NCBI RefSeq assembly: GCF_030499515.1 | Contig: NZ_JASTWJ010000001.1 | Location: 6,180,001 to 6,244,000 of the forward strand | Direction of reading: 5' to 3' | DNA: 64,000 bases | DNA from: Streptomyces sp. DT2A-34 | GTDB taxonomy: Bacteria > Actinomycetota > Actinomycetes > Streptomycetales > Streptomycetaceae | Shown here: positions 25,212-34,378 of the stretch, piece after piece | Layout of the letters: each line of letters begins with the position of its first letter | Position numbering within the stretch: position 1 is the first letter of the stretch | The notes under the pieces: model-generated | Told to the model about the DNA's origin: nothing | Database searches by the model: none | The model's input: only the letters and a program-made list of their open reading frames with translations | Translations under genes and position numbers: made by a program

Positions 25212-26594
25212 TCAGTTTCCGTACGCCGCGGCCGCGTCGGCTTCCAGCTTCCGCTGTGTGCCCGCGATGTCCGACGGGTTCTTCAGGAAGTCCTGCAGGG
25301 CCTTCCACTCGCCCTTGCCGGGCGTGCCGCCGAAGGCCTGCGGGGCCTGGTCGGACATGTCGAAGCGGAAGTCGTCGCCCGAGTCGATGAGGGCCTTGGC
25401 GATCTTCCGCTGGACGTCGTTCGGGTACGCCGAGTTGTCGACGTTCCTGTTCGGCGAGAGGTAGCCGCCCAGCTTCGCCTGGATGGTCGCCGCGTCCGGG
25501 GACGCCAGGAAGGTGGCCAGGGCCTGCGCCGCCTTGGAGTCCTGCAGGATCACGGCCGCGTCACCACCCGAGACCACGGGCGCGGTGTCACCGACGGCCG
25601 GGAACGGGAACACCTTCGCGTCCGTGCCGACCTCCGCCTTGGCCTGTGTGATGTTGACCTGCGCGAAGTCGCCCTCGTAGACCATGGCGGCCTTCGGCTG
25701 GTCGCCGCCGGTGAACGTCTGGGTGACCGACGCCGGGAAGTCGGTCTGCAGCGCGCCGGTCGCGCCGCCCGCCACATAGTCCTTCTTGCCCCAGACCTGG
25801 GCGAGCGTGGTGAGCGCGTTCTTCACGGACGCGTCGGTCCACTTGATCTCGTGCTTCGCCAACTGGTCGTACTTCTCGGGACCGGCCTGGGAGAGATAGA
25901 TGTTCTCGAACCAGTCGGTCAGGGTCCAGCCCTCGGCGCCGCCGACCGAGAACGGTGTGACGCCGGAGTCGTAGACGGTCTGGGCCGTGGTGAGCAGCTC
26001 GTCCCACGTCTTGGGCTCGGTGGCCCCCGCGTTCTCGAAGACCGCGTTGTTGTACCAGATCAGGGACTTGTTGGCGGCCTTGTAGTAGACGCCGTAGTGC
26101 TTGTTGTCGACCTTGCCGATGTCCTGCCAGCCCTGCGAGTAGTTCTCCTGCAACTCCTTGACCGCGTCGGCGCCCAGCGGCTTGGCCCACTTCTTGTCGA
26201 CGGCCTGCTTGATGGCGCCGGGCTGCGGAAGCATCGCGATGTCCGGCGGCTGGCCGCCCGCTACCTTCGAGCCGAGGAAGTTGATGATCGGGTCCTGGGC
26301 GGGCACGAAGGTCACCTTGGCGCCCGTGCGCTTCTCGAACTCCGCGAGGACCTTCTTGAAGTTGTCCTGCTCGGCTCCGGTCCAGACGGCGGCGACCTCC
26401 AGGGACTCGCCGTTCAGCTTGGGAAGGGTGACGGTGCCGGCGGTCTCCTGACCGGTTCCGCCCTGTTCGTTGCCGCTGCTGTCGTTGTCATCGCCTCCGC
26501 ATGCGGTGAGCGAGAGTGCGAGGGCGCCCGCGGCCACGGCTGCCGCGGTCCTGGCGGCCCTGCTTGTCCGGTTCTTGCTGCTCGTGCTGCGCAT
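25212..26594 (-). CDS. Extracellular sugar-binding lipoprotein of the ABC importer
   Basis: This 460-residue protein begins with a lipoprotein signal: basic MRSTSSKNRTSRAART, a hydrophobic core, then the lipobox LSLTACGG with Cys near residue 32. The mature part is a family 1 solute-binding protein (FEKRTGAKVTFVPAQDP, TWDELLTTAQTVYDSGVTPF, AMVYEGDFAQ). It is anchored outside the membrane and delivers a carbohydrate to the two permeases encoded downstream. ATG at 26592-26594 is chosen because it places the charged signal-peptide start correctly; the upstream extension lacks signal character. A perfect 12-base palindrome lies 25 bases before the start and is a likely repressor site. Confidence 0.92.
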   Translation of the reverse strand: MRSTSSKNRTSRAARTAAAVAAGALALSLTACGGDDNDSSGNEQGGTGQETAGTVTLPKLNGESLEVAAVWTGAEQDNFKKVLAEFEKRTGAKVTFVPAQDPIINFLGSKVAGGQPPDIAMLPQPGAIKQAVDKKWAKPLGADAVKELQENYSQGWQDIGKVDNKHYGVYYKAANKSLIWYNNAVFENAGATEPKTWDELLTTAQTVYDSGVTPFSVGGAEGWTLTDWFENIYLSQAGPEKYDQLAKHEIKWTDASVKNALTTLAQVWGKKDYVAGGATGALQTDFPASVTQTFTGGDQPKAAMVYEGDFAQVNITQAKAEVGTDAKVFPFPAVGDTAPVVSGGDAAVILQDSKAAQALATFLASPDAATIQAKLGGYLSPNRNVDNSAYPNDVQRKIAKALIDSGDDFRFDMSDQAPQAFGGTPGKGEWKALQDFLKNPSDIAGTQRKLEADAAAAYGN

Positions 26595-26618
26595 CACTGC
26601 CCCGTTCTTCGTGCCTCG

Positions 26619-26630
26619 TCGAACGTTCGA
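26619..26630. promoter_or_regulatory. Palindromic operator candidate upstream of the sugar-binding lipoprotein gene
   Basis: TCGAACGTTCGA is a perfect 12-base palindrome located 25 bases before the start codon. Its form fits LacI-family operators, which have a central CG. The TCGAA half-site recurs, with wider spacing, before the GH31 gene at 50086-50122. Confidence 0.55.
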
Positions 26631-26784
26631 GCGCTGTCCCGTGCGATCTGGTCTACGCCTTGGGTCTGGGGGCGGCAAGACCGCGTCCGCTGTCAAGCGG
26701 GGGATCGTGACCGCCTCGTGACCAGGTGCCGCGTGTCTCCGACGGCTGGGTCGAAGACGTGCGGGTGCGCGGGGGCTCGGGTCT

Positions 26785-26854
26785 CTGGGGGGCTGCGCCC
26801 CCAGCCCCCGCTATCGGCCTGAACGGCCTCGTCCTCAAGCTCCCCCAGAGGGGG
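26785..26854 (-). terminator. Double-hairpin terminator after the FHA/FtsK-like gene
   Basis: Two GC-rich hairpins lie downstream of the FHA gene on the minus strand: CTGGGGG/CCCCCAG (26785-26804) and CCCCC-AGA-GGGGG (26842-26854). They occupy the otherwise gene-free stretch before the transporter operon. Confidence 0.65.
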
Positions 26855-26872
26855 TACCCCCAGACGGGCTGA
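26815..26872. repeat. Dispersed intergenic repeat, copy A (split by a hairpin)
   Basis: GGCCTGAACGG-CCTCGTCCTCAA is followed, after an inserted small hairpin, by GACGGGCTGA. The same flanks, with CGCCGG in the middle instead, occur at 34044-34083. A third degenerate copy lies at 34172-34197. Confidence 0.6.
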
Positions 26873-26887
26873 TTTTGACCAGCGGCG

Positions 26888-29800
26888 CTACAGGAGTGAC
26901 GGCACCTCGGTCGCCGAGACCTCCCGCGCCGCCCTTTCCAGCGCGCTGGCCAGCAACGCCAGATCCGTAGGCCCGTTGCCGAGCTCGCGGACCGGGCGCC
27001 GGGTGGGCGGGTCGCCCATGCGGTGCCACTCCAGCGGCACGACCGTGGGCCGCAGCGTCGCCGTCCGCGGGATACGCCCGGTGACCCGCCCGCCCTGGAA
27101 CGGCACCACTCGCCCGTCCGCCCAGGCCAGCCGGCCGCGCCCCGGCGCCGGTTCGTCCGGTCCCGCCGCCACCGCGTCCAGCGTCACCCGCAACGTCGCC
27201 AGCCGCGCCGGCTCCGACTCCGCCGTACGGCCCCCGACCCCGGCGGCGGCCACCAGGTGCACCCCGAGCCGCTCGCCCTCCCGCGCGACGGCCTCCAGTG
27301 CGCGTATCACCGAGCCCGCCGCGGGCCTGCCCGGCGACCCCAGCGCGGGAGAGACCAGCGCGTCCAGGTCGTCGACGACCACGACGAGCCGCGGCAGCGG
27401 CGGCACTGCCTTGGCCTCGGCCTGCCGACGGGCCGCCCCCGGCCGCAGCCGGATCGTGGAGCTGGACGGCGAGTCGAGATCCCCCGAGAGGTCACCGGCA
27501 CCGGCAGCTGCCCGTGTTCCGGTCCCCGCCGCTCGCTGCGCGACCATCCGGCCCGACAGCTCACGCCCCGTGTGCCACTCGGCGAAGTCGGACCGGCCGA
27601 GCAGCTCCGCGCGCCGCTTCAGCTCGGCACTCAGCGACTGGGCGAACTCCCGCATGCGGACGGGGTCGTTGGCGGTGAGGTGGGTGGTCACATGGGGTAC
27701 GTCCGTGCAGACCCGCAGCCCGTCGCCGTGCCCGCCGCCGGCGCCGACGCTGTCCCGGCCGTCGATCAGTACGACGCCCAGCCGGTCCGGCCGCTCGGCC
27801 GCCGCGAGCGACGCGACGACGGCCCGCAGCAGCTCCGTACGCCCGCTGCCGGGCGGCCCCTCGATCAGCAGGTGCGGCCCGTCGGTGCCGAGGTCCGCGC
27901 CGACCGGCCCGCGCGGCCCGGCCCCGAGCACGGCACACACCCGCCCGCCGAGGGCCTGCGCGTCATCGGCCGCGTCGGCCCAGCGGGTCATCAGCGACGC
28001 CGGGGTGGCCCGGGCAAGGCCCAACTCGTCCAGCAGCCGCGCCGCCTGGGGCAACGGCACGGACACGCGCGCGTGCCGCTCCCCGGCGCCCTCCTGCGGA
28101 CGCAACGGCGCCAGAGCCCGCGCGAACCGCTCCGCCCAGGCGAGGGAAACGGCGTCCACGACGGCTACGGTGCCGTGGCCGATGGGGCCGTGGATGGGGG
28201 CGGGGGAGGGGGAGGGGGCGGCGGAGGTGGTGCCGTATCCGGCGGTGCCGGTGCCGGTGCCGTGATCGGCGGCACTCGTCCTGGACGCGTCCGCCGCGCG
28301 CGGGTTGGTCTCCGCGCCGCTCCCGGCGGTCCCGGCCCGGGCCACCCGCATCAGCCGCAGCGCCGTCGCCACGTCACCGCTCAGCAGCGCGACCGCACCG
28401 CACTCCCGGAACGCCGGCGACACCGTGCACGCCGCCTCGTAGGTGTCCGTCACCGGCGAGGCGGGCGACGCCGAAGCCGTCTCGGCGAGGCACACCACGT
28501 GGATCCCGGCCCGCGGTCCCTCCAGTGCCAGCCGCGCCACCGCCTCACGCACGTCGGCGCCCCCGGGATCGCCGTCCACGACGACCACGGTGTACGGCCC
28601 CGCGAATCCCTCCGCCCCGTCGGCCGGGCCGTCGTCCCGGGCCCAGGAGGGCCGCCGAACGGCACGCCCGTCCGGGACGGCGGCGGTGCCGGTGGTCCTG
28701 CCCTCGGCGGAGTTCCCCCCGCCGCCCACCCCCTGCGGCTGCGGCGACAAGTCCTCCAGGCGCCGCAGCAGCTCCTCCGTGCGGGCCGTGGCCTGTTCGC
28801 GGTCGTAGGCCAGCAGCAGGCGGCAGTCCTGGGCGTGCCCGGGGCGGACATGCGGGAGCCAGCCCAGCCAGGCCCATTCGGCGGTGCGCTCCTCCAGGGG
28901 GCGGGAGCGGTCCGCGCTGATCAGCACCAGCTCCAGGGAGTCGGGCGAGTGCAGCGCGGCGAGCTGGGCGAGCACCGCGCGGGCCAGCCCGGCGAGCCGC
29001 TCGCGCGGACCGGCCAGCCCCAGCGCCCCGACCTCACGCAGATCGGCGGTCACCGGCACCGCGGGCAGCAGTCCCGAACCGTCGGGCGCCGCCCGGTCGG
29101 CGGTGCCGAGCCGCACCGTGAGGGCCTCCGGGTGACTCGGCGCGCGCTCCCACAGCCGGGGTCCGGGGCCCAGGGCCGTCAGCAGCAGGGACGCGGGGTC
29201 CGGCCAGGCCTCCGGCAGCCGGGGGCCGCGCGCCGTCGAGGGGAGCTCGGTCGCCTCGGGCAGCTCGTCATCGTCGTAGGTCCCACGCCCGGCCGTCGCC
29301 TCCTGCTCCCCGCGCCCGCCGGCCAGCCGCCGCGCCCACGCCGTGAGCCCGCCGCGCCTGCGCACGCCCTGCGGGACGTCGGTGCCCCTCAGCGGGGTGC
29401 CCTTACGGCTGCTGCCGCCGTTCGCCGGGGCGCCGTCGCCCGACGCGCGGTCGGCGCCCGCACCGCCGTGACCCCCGTCGCCCCCGTCGAGGGTGCCCAC
29501 CTCGAAGCCCGCGCCGTGCGTCTCGCCTCCGCGCGGTCCGGGAACCGCCCTCCGGGACCCGCCGTGGCTCTCGATCCGCGGTGCCCCGCCCTGCCCCGGC
29601 ACGACGGGCGGCTCGACCGAACCGTGTTCCTGACCGGCCGACCGGCCCCCCGCGGTCGCGTCGCCACCGTCCGCCACACGCGCGTGAGACACCGCCGCGC
29701 CGGCCCGCGGGGGGCTGTCCGCACCGGCGCCCGGCGCGGCCCGCCCGTCGCCGCGCGCCCCGGCGTCACCGTCCTGTCCCGGGTCGTCCCCGGCAGGGAC

Positions 29801-30442
29801 CCGCACATGCCCCTCCCCGTCCGGCTCCGTCGGCACCCGCGCCCCCGGCCCCCCGGCCGGAGCCAGCCGCAGGGCCGACTCGCCGATCCGCAGCAGCGCC
29901 CCCGGCGCGAACCGCACCGGGCGGGTGGTCACAAGGGTGCCGTCCAGCGTGGTGCCGTTCGTGGAGTCCAGGTCGGTGACCGAGACATGGCCGTCGGCGG
30001 CGACCGTGACCGCGCAGTGCAGCCGGGAGACGTCCGGGTCGTCGAGCGGGACGTCGGCGTCGGCGGAGCGGCCGATGCGGATCTCGCCGCCGTGCAGCAG
30101 GTGGACCCCGCCCGCGTCCGGGCCGGCCACGACATGGAGCTGGGTCGGGGCGTCGTCCAGCTCGGGATGGGGTTCGGGCGCGGCGGGGGCGCCCAGGGAC
30201 AGCACCGCACCGTCTATCAGCGGCGGCTCGCCGAGTGTGCTGCGCCGGTCGTCGAGCCGCTCCGCGCCCGCGTACAGCACGATCGGGCCGTCGCCCCCGG
30301 ACACCGCCGAGGCGAGCGCCGACGCCACCGCGGCCAGGGCGGTGCCCGCGGGCGCCGTGACCAGCACATCGCAGCTCGCGGCGCGACCTCGCGCCGGGGC
30401 GGGCGGGGCCAGCGGGTCTACGACGGTCAGCCGGATCTGCAT
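26888..30442 (-). CDS. FHA-domain protein with an FtsK/SpoIIIE-like ATPase region
   Basis: This gene encodes 1184 residues. Residues 1-90 look like a ubiquitin-like (YukD-type) fold. Residues 105-190 form an FHA phosphothreonine-binding domain (IRIGRS, SRLH, TNGT). Residues about 200-450 are low-complexity Gly/Ala/Asp. The C-terminal half has FtsK-like ATPase features: GPPGSGRTE (Walker A, near 862) and LVVVVDDLDAL (Walker B, near 1024). No membrane helix is seen, unlike FtsK or EssC. ATG at 30440-30442 is preferred; the upstream extension has no domain character. It is divergent from pkaA, so its FHA domain is a natural reader of phosphorylation by that kinase pair. It may be an EssC-like or conjugation-like ATPase; its exact role is unknown. 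Confidence 0.75.
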   Translation of the reverse strand: MQIRLTVVDPLAPPAPARGRAASCDVLVTAPAGTALAAVASALASAVSGGDGPIVLYAGAERLDDRRSTLGEPPLIDGAVLSLGAPAAPEPHPELDDAPTQLHVVAGPDAGGVHLLHGGEIRIGRSADADVPLDDPDVSRLHCAVTVAADGHVSVTDLDSTNGTTLDGTLVTTRPVRFAPGALLRIGESALRLAPAGGPGARVPTEPDGEGHVRVPAGDDPGQDGDAGARGDGRAAPGAGADSPPRAGAAVSHARVADGGDATAGGRSAGQEHGSVEPPVVPGQGGAPRIESHGGSRRAVPGPRGGETHGAGFEVGTLDGGDGGHGGAGADRASGDGAPANGGSSRKGTPLRGTDVPQGVRRRGGLTAWARRLAGGRGEQEATAGRGTYDDDELPEATELPSTARGPRLPEAWPDPASLLLTALGPGPRLWERAPSHPEALTVRLGTADRAAPDGSGLLPAVPVTADLREVGALGLAGPRERLAGLARAVLAQLAALHSPDSLELVLISADRSRPLEERTAEWAWLGWLPHVRPGHAQDCRLLLAYDREQATARTEELLRRLEDLSPQPQGVGGGGNSAEGRTTGTAAVPDGRAVRRPSWARDDGPADGAEGFAGPYTVVVVDGDPGGADVREAVARLALEGPRAGIHVVCLAETASASPASPVTDTYEAACTVSPAFRECGAVALLSGDVATALRLMRVARAGTAGSGAETNPRAADASRTSAADHGTGTGTAGYGTTSAAPSPSPAPIHGPIGHGTVAVVDAVSLAWAERFARALAPLRPQEGAGERHARVSVPLPQAARLLDELGLARATPASLMTRWADAADDAQALGGRVCAVLGAGPRGPVGADLGTDGPHLLIEGPPGSGRTELLRAVVASLAAAERPDRLGVVLIDGRDSVGAGGGHGDGLRVCTDVPHVTTHLTANDPVRMREFAQSLSAELKRRAELLGRSDFAEWHTGRELSGRMVAQRAAGTGTRAAAGAGDLSGDLDSPSSSTIRLRPGAARRQAEAKAVPPLPRLVVVVDDLDALVSPALGSPGRPAAGSVIRALEAVAREGERLGVHLVAAAGVGGRTAESEPARLATLRVTLDAVAAGPDEPAPGRGRLAWADGRVVPFQGGRVTGRIPRTATLRPTVVPLEWHRMGDPPTRRPVRELGNGPTDLALLASALERAAREVSATEVPSLL

Positions 30443-30806
30443 CGGCGTCAGCGGTCCCTTCTGCGAGGGCGCGGCGGACTTCCCCCACCCCACACGAGCA
30501 CATCGGCCAGTACTCCACGTACTGCACGCATCCTCGCACCTGCCACTGACAACGCGCCCCCCGCCCGAAGGCAAGTGATCTTGATTGGTCGGCTCTGCCC
30601 GCAAAAGTGCCTGACAAGTGACCTACCGGCGACCGCTTGAGATCGGTCACGTCCGCTTCCCGGCAACCACGAGACAGAGCCGAGCGTCTTTCCTTCGAAC
30701 ATGTACGGGAAGCCGTACGTAAGACGCACAGAATGACGAAAGGCCGGTGCCCGGGGGCACGGCACTACAGTGGTTCGGAACGTAGGCGAGCAGCAGGGAG
30801 CGCGAC
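30443..30806. other. Divergent promoter region between the FHA gene and pkaA
   Basis: These 364 bases without a gene separate two divergent genes and must hold both promoters. Base composition is less G/C-biased than the flanks. A TACAGT element (30768-30773) about 33 bases before the pkaA GTG is a possible -10 box, but no convincing -35 is visible. No long palindrome was noticed. Confidence 0.4.
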
Positions 30807-32477
30807 GTGCGGCCGGTAGGCAGCAAGTACTTCCTCGAGGAGCCGCTCGGTCGCGGCGCCACGGGGACCGTCTGGCGAGCCCGCCAGCGGGAGACCGCAG
30901 GCGCCGAGGCGGCCGTACAGGGGCAGCCCGGCGAGACCGTCGCGATCAAGGTCCTCAAGGAGGAGCTCGCCAGCGACGCGGACATCGTCATGCGGTTCCT
31001 GCGCGAGCGCTCCGTCCTGCTGCGCCTGACCCACCCGAACATCGTCCGGGTCCGCGACCTGGTCGTAGAGGGCGATCTGCTCGCCCTGGTCATGGACCTC
31101 ATCGAGGGCCCCGACCTGCACCGCTACCTGCGCGAGAACGGCCCCTTCACCCCGGTCGCCGCCGCCCTGCTGACCGCGCAGATCGCCGACGCCCTCGCCG
31201 CCAGCCACGCCGACGGCGTCGTCCACCGCGACCTGAAGCCCGCCAACGTCCTGCTCCAGCAGAACGGCGGCCAGATGCACCCGATGCTGACCGACTTCGG
31301 CATCGCCCGCCTCGCCGACTCCCCGGGGCTGACCCGCACCCACGAGTTCGTCGGCACGCCCGCGTACGTCGCGCCCGAGTCCGCCGAGGGCCGCCCGCAG
31401 ACGTCCGCCGTCGACATCTACGGCGCCGGGATCCTGTTGTACGAGCTGGTCACCGGCCGTCCGCCCTTCGGCGGCGGTTCCGCGCTGGAGGTCCTGCACC
31501 AGCACCTGAGCGCCGAGCCGCGCCGCCCGTCCACGGTCCCCGACCCCCTGTGGACGGTCATAGAACGCTGCCTGAGCAAGAACCCGGACGAACGCCCCAG
31601 CGCCGAGAACCTCGCCCGCGGCCTGCGCGTCGTCGCCGAGGGCATCGGCGTGCACGCGAACTCCGCGCAGATCGCGGCGGCCGAGGGCGTCGCCGCGCTG
31701 CTCGCCCCCGACCCAGCGCCGGCCACCGTGCCGGGCTCCGCCGACCCCACGCAGGTACTGCCGCACGGCCCGGCCCCGGGGACGTACGACCCGAACGGCG
31801 CGACCAGCGTCCTGCCGCACACCGGCGCCCCCGGTGGTCCGGCCGGCGCCGCCGACCCGACGGCCGTCATGCCGCCGATGCCGCAGGGCCGGCCCGGTCA
31901 GCAGCCCGGTCAGCCCGGGCCCGAGGAACCGCACCCCTGGCAGAACCAGCTGCGCGCCGCCCGGGACCGCAACGAGCAGACGCAGGTCCAGTACCTCGAC
32001 CCCAACCAGGACCCGCTGCGCCGCCGCCCCCAGCGGCAGGTCGCCCGCCCGCAGCAGCCGCAGCAGCGGCCCCCGCAGGGCCGGCAGCAGGGGTACGGCC
32101 ATCCCCAGCAGCACCAGCCGCAGCCGTACGCCCCACCGCGCCAGCCGCAGCAGCAGCCGCAGCGGTATACCCCGCCGCCCGCGCCGGAGCCGCAGCGACC
32201 GCAGCGACCGGAGCGACCGGAGCGCGAGCCTCGTCAGCCGCGGCAGCGCAGCGCCAACCCGATGCGGATCCCCGGGCTCGGCTGCCTCAAGGGGTGCCTG
32301 TTCACGATCGTCATCCTGTTCGTCGCGGGCTGGCTGATCTGGGAGCTGAGCCCGTTGCAGGAGTGGATCGGCACGGGCAAGAGCTACTGGGAGCAGTTGA
32401 GCGACTGGGTCAGCACCGTGAGTGGGTGGATCGGGGACCTGGGCGGGGGCTCCGGCGGAGGTTCGGGCACCAACTGA
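30807..32477 (+). CDS. pkaA: Eukaryotic-type Ser/Thr protein kinase with Pro/Gln-rich tail
   Basis: This gene encodes 556 residues. Residues 1-270 form a Hanks-type kinase: glycine loop LGRGATGTVW, catalytic Lys48 (VAIKVL), HRDLKPANVLL with Asp142, TDFG with Asp163, and GTPAYVAPE. A long Pro/Gln-rich region (about 285-485) precedes a hydrophobic helix (GCLFTIVILFVAGWLIWEL) near the C-terminus and a glycine-rich end, so the kinase is probably membrane-tethered with its catalytic domain inside. The start is GTG with GGGAG upstream. There are no PASTA domains. The pairing with a second kinase just before prfB matches the pkaA-pkaB order I recall from S. coelicolor. Substrates may include the divergent FHA protein. 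Confidence 0.88.
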   Translation: MRPVGSKYFLEEPLGRGATGTVWRARQRETAGAEAAVQGQPGETVAIKVLKEELASDADIVMRFLRERSVLLRLTHPNIVRVRDLVVEGDLLALVMDLIEGPDLHRYLRENGPFTPVAAALLTAQIADALAASHADGVVHRDLKPANVLLQQNGGQMHPMLTDFGIARLADSPGLTRTHEFVGTPAYVAPESAEGRPQTSAVDIYGAGILLYELVTGRPPFGGGSALEVLHQHLSAEPRRPSTVPDPLWTVIERCLSKNPDERPSAENLARGLRVVAEGIGVHANSAQIAAAEGVAALLAPDPAPATVPGSADPTQVLPHGPAPGTYDPNGATSVLPHTGAPGGPAGAADPTAVMPPMPQGRPGQQPGQPGPEEPHPWQNQLRAARDRNEQTQVQYLDPNQDPLRRRPQRQVARPQQPQQRPPQGRQQGYGHPQQHQPQPYAPPRQPQQQPQRYTPPPAPEPQRPQRPERPEREPRQPRQRSANPMRIPGLGCLKGCLFTIVILFVAGWLIWELSPLQEWIGTGKSYWEQLSDWVSTVSGWIGDLGGGSGGGSGTN

Positions 32478-32601
32478 CCGCGGCGACTGACGTAGGCGGC
32501 TACCGACCGCAGGCGGCGCGGCGTCGGCTGGTTTGGGTATTTGTCGACATCTGGCGGGTGATTTCCGTCTCCGTGGTGAAGGTTGGCTCGCTGGGCGCGT
32601 A

Positions 32602-32642
32602 GTTTTGTCGACCGGGGGTCCCGGTTTTGTCGGCTGGGGGTC
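32602..32642. repeat. Two 19-base direct repeats between pkaA and pkaB
   Basis: GTTTTGTCGACCGGGGGTC (32602-32620) and GTTTTGTCGGCTGGGGGTC (32624-32642) differ at two positions and are 22 bases apart, i.e. two helical turns. They lie about 60-100 bases before the pkaB start and could be a regulator binding pair. Confidence 0.6.
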
Positions 32643-32699
32643 CGGGGGGTCGGCCCCCGGAATGACGCAGCGCGACAACACGCGTCGGTAGGAGCAGTC

Positions 32700-33941
32700 T
32701 TGGCACGGAAGATCGGTAGCCGGTACACCGCCAACCAGATCCTGGGGCGGGGCAGCGCCGGCACGGTGTGGCTGGGTGAGGGGCCCGAGGGGCCCGTCGC
32801 CATCAAGCTGCTGCGCGAGGATCTCGCGTCCGACCAGGAACTCGTCGGACGCTTCGTGCAGGAGCGCACGGCGCTGCTCGGCCTCGAACACCCGAACGTC
32901 GTCTCCGTACGCGACCTGGTGGTCGACGGCAACGACCTCGCGCTGGTCATGGACCTCGTCCGCGGCACGGACCTGCGCACCCGGCTCGACCGCGACCGGC
33001 GGCTCTCGCCCGAGTCGGCGGTGGCGATCGTGGCGGACATCGCGGACGGGCTGGCGGCGGCGCATGCGGCCGGGGTCGTGCACCGGGACGTGAAGCCGGA
33101 GAACGTGCTGCTCGACATGCAGGGGCCGCTGGGGCCGGGCGGCTCCCACCCGGCCCTGCTGACGGACTTCGGTGTGGCGAAACTCATCGACTCACCGCGT
33201 CGCACTCGCGCGACGAAGATCATCGGGACGCCGGACTACCTGGCGCCGGAGATCGTGGAGGGCCTGCCGCCCCGGGCGGCGGTCGACATCTACGCCCTCG
33301 CCACGGTGCTGTACGAGCTGCTGGCGGGCTTCACGCCGTTCGGTGGGGGCCACCCGGGCGCGGTGCTGCGCCGCCACGTCACGGAGTCGGTGGCGCCGCT
33401 GCCCGGGATCCCCGACGAGCTGTGGCAGCTGGTCGTGCAGTGCCTCGCGAAGGCGCCGGCCTCGCGGCTGCGGGCGTCGGAGCTGGGGGCGCGGCTGCGG
33501 GAGCTGCTGCCGCTGGTGGCCGGGATGCCGCCGCTGGACGTGGACGAGCCGGATGTGGAGCCGGCGGAGGAAGAGGCTCCGGCTGCTGAGGCGGCGGCGC
33601 CGGTGGGGGAGCGGGTTCGGCGGCGGGGGGCGGTGCCGCTGGTGCCGGGCGCGAAGCCGGCCGACTCCAACCGGGACACGCATACGTCGATGAGGGTGCC
33701 GGGGCCCGACGAGCTGGCGGGTGGTGCGCGCGGGACGGCACGGGTGCCGCGGGCGGCGGGTGCGCCGCGGCCGGGCTCCGCCCGGCATCGGGCGGTGGCT
33801 CGGCGGCGGCGGGTGGTGTTGGGGGCGGCGGCGGTGGCGCTGGTGGCTGCGGCCGGGGTGGGTACGTGGCTGGCGACCGCGGAGGACGATTCCGGGGGGA
33901 CGCCCCAGGACACCAACAACTCGGCCCCGGCGACCCCGTAG
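32700..33941 (+). CDS. pkaB: Eukaryotic-type Ser/Thr protein kinase, second of the pair
   Basis: This gene encodes 413 residues. Kinase residues: GRGSAGTVW, Lys36 (VAIKLL), HRDVKPENVLL with Asp130, TDFGVAKLID and GTPDYLAPE. After the kinase domain (to about 270) come an acidic and then basic linker and one transmembrane helix (VVLGAAAVALVAAAGVGTWL) near residue 385, leaving a short external tail. The start is TTG at 32700 with GGAG six bases before it; the in-frame extension to 32583 lacks domain character. The close position to pkaA on the same strand suggests joint function. No extracellular sensor domain is present, so the input signal is unclear. Confidence 0.88.
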   Translation: MARKIGSRYTANQILGRGSAGTVWLGEGPEGPVAIKLLREDLASDQELVGRFVQERTALLGLEHPNVVSVRDLVVDGNDLALVMDLVRGTDLRTRLDRDRRLSPESAVAIVADIADGLAAAHAAGVVHRDVKPENVLLDMQGPLGPGGSHPALLTDFGVAKLIDSPRRTRATKIIGTPDYLAPEIVEGLPPRAAVDIYALATVLYELLAGFTPFGGGHPGAVLRRHVTESVAPLPGIPDELWQLVVQCLAKAPASRLRASELGARLRELLPLVAGMPPLDVDEPDVEPAEEEAPAAEAAAPVGERVRRRGAVPLVPGAKPADSNRDTHTSMRVPGPDELAGGARGTARVPRAAGAPRPGSARHRAVARRRRVVLGAAAVALVAAAGVGTWLATAEDDSGGTPQDTNNSAPATP

Positions 33942-34043
33942 TTTCCTTCGCCCCCGCCGCCCCTACCCGTCCCATCCCCCAGGGGCGCTGCCCCTTCGAC
34001 CCCGCCCCTCCTGGGGGCCTGCGGCCCTCAGACCCCCGCTTCG

Positions 34044-34083
34044 GCCCTGAACGGGCCTCGTCCTCAAACGCCGGACGGGCTGA
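34044..34083. repeat. Dispersed intergenic repeat, copy B
   Basis: This copy reads GGCCCTGAACGGGCCTCGTCC then TCAAACGCCGGACGGGCTGA. It shares both flanks with copy A (26815-26872), which has a hairpin in place of the CGCCGG centre. Similar tracts are common behind Streptomyces genes. Confidence 0.65.
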
Positions 34084-34171
34084 ATGACGCGGGCCGGGCG
34101 CCGGGAAGTGGCCGTTGGTGCCGCGAGGCTTGGTCCTCAGCGGGTGGGTGGGGGCTGGGGGTGGTGTGGCT

Positions 34172-34197
34172 TCGTCCTTGAACGCTGGATGGGCTGG
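34172..34197. repeat. Dispersed intergenic repeat, degenerate copy C
   Basis: TCGTCCTTGAACGCTGGATGGGCTGG matches the right part of copy B with about five changes, all compatible with decay of the same element. Confidence 0.5.
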
Positions 34198-34378
34198 AAC
34201 AGCCGATCCCCAAGGCTTTTCGAGTTCAGCCTCTTGGCCGGCCGAGTCGGGTGGTGGGTGGGCAAAGGCCCGGGGGTCCAGGGGGTGGAGCCCCCTGGTA
34301 GCTCAGTGGTGACGCCGGGTGTGTCTCGGCCGAGGGCGCTCGGGACTCGGCGCTTGGCGGAGCCGTTACGCTGGAGGC

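Larger units (their letters stand above)
33942..34378. other. Gene-free stretch before prfB with repeat copies and weak hairpins
   Basis: These 437 bases contain no supported gene. They hold a GC-rich inverted tract (around 33985-34035) that likely ends pkaB transcription, copy B of the dispersed repeat (34044-34083), a degenerate copy C (34172-34197), and G-rich sequence. The prfB promoter must lie in the right part but is not obvious. Confidence 0.6.
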
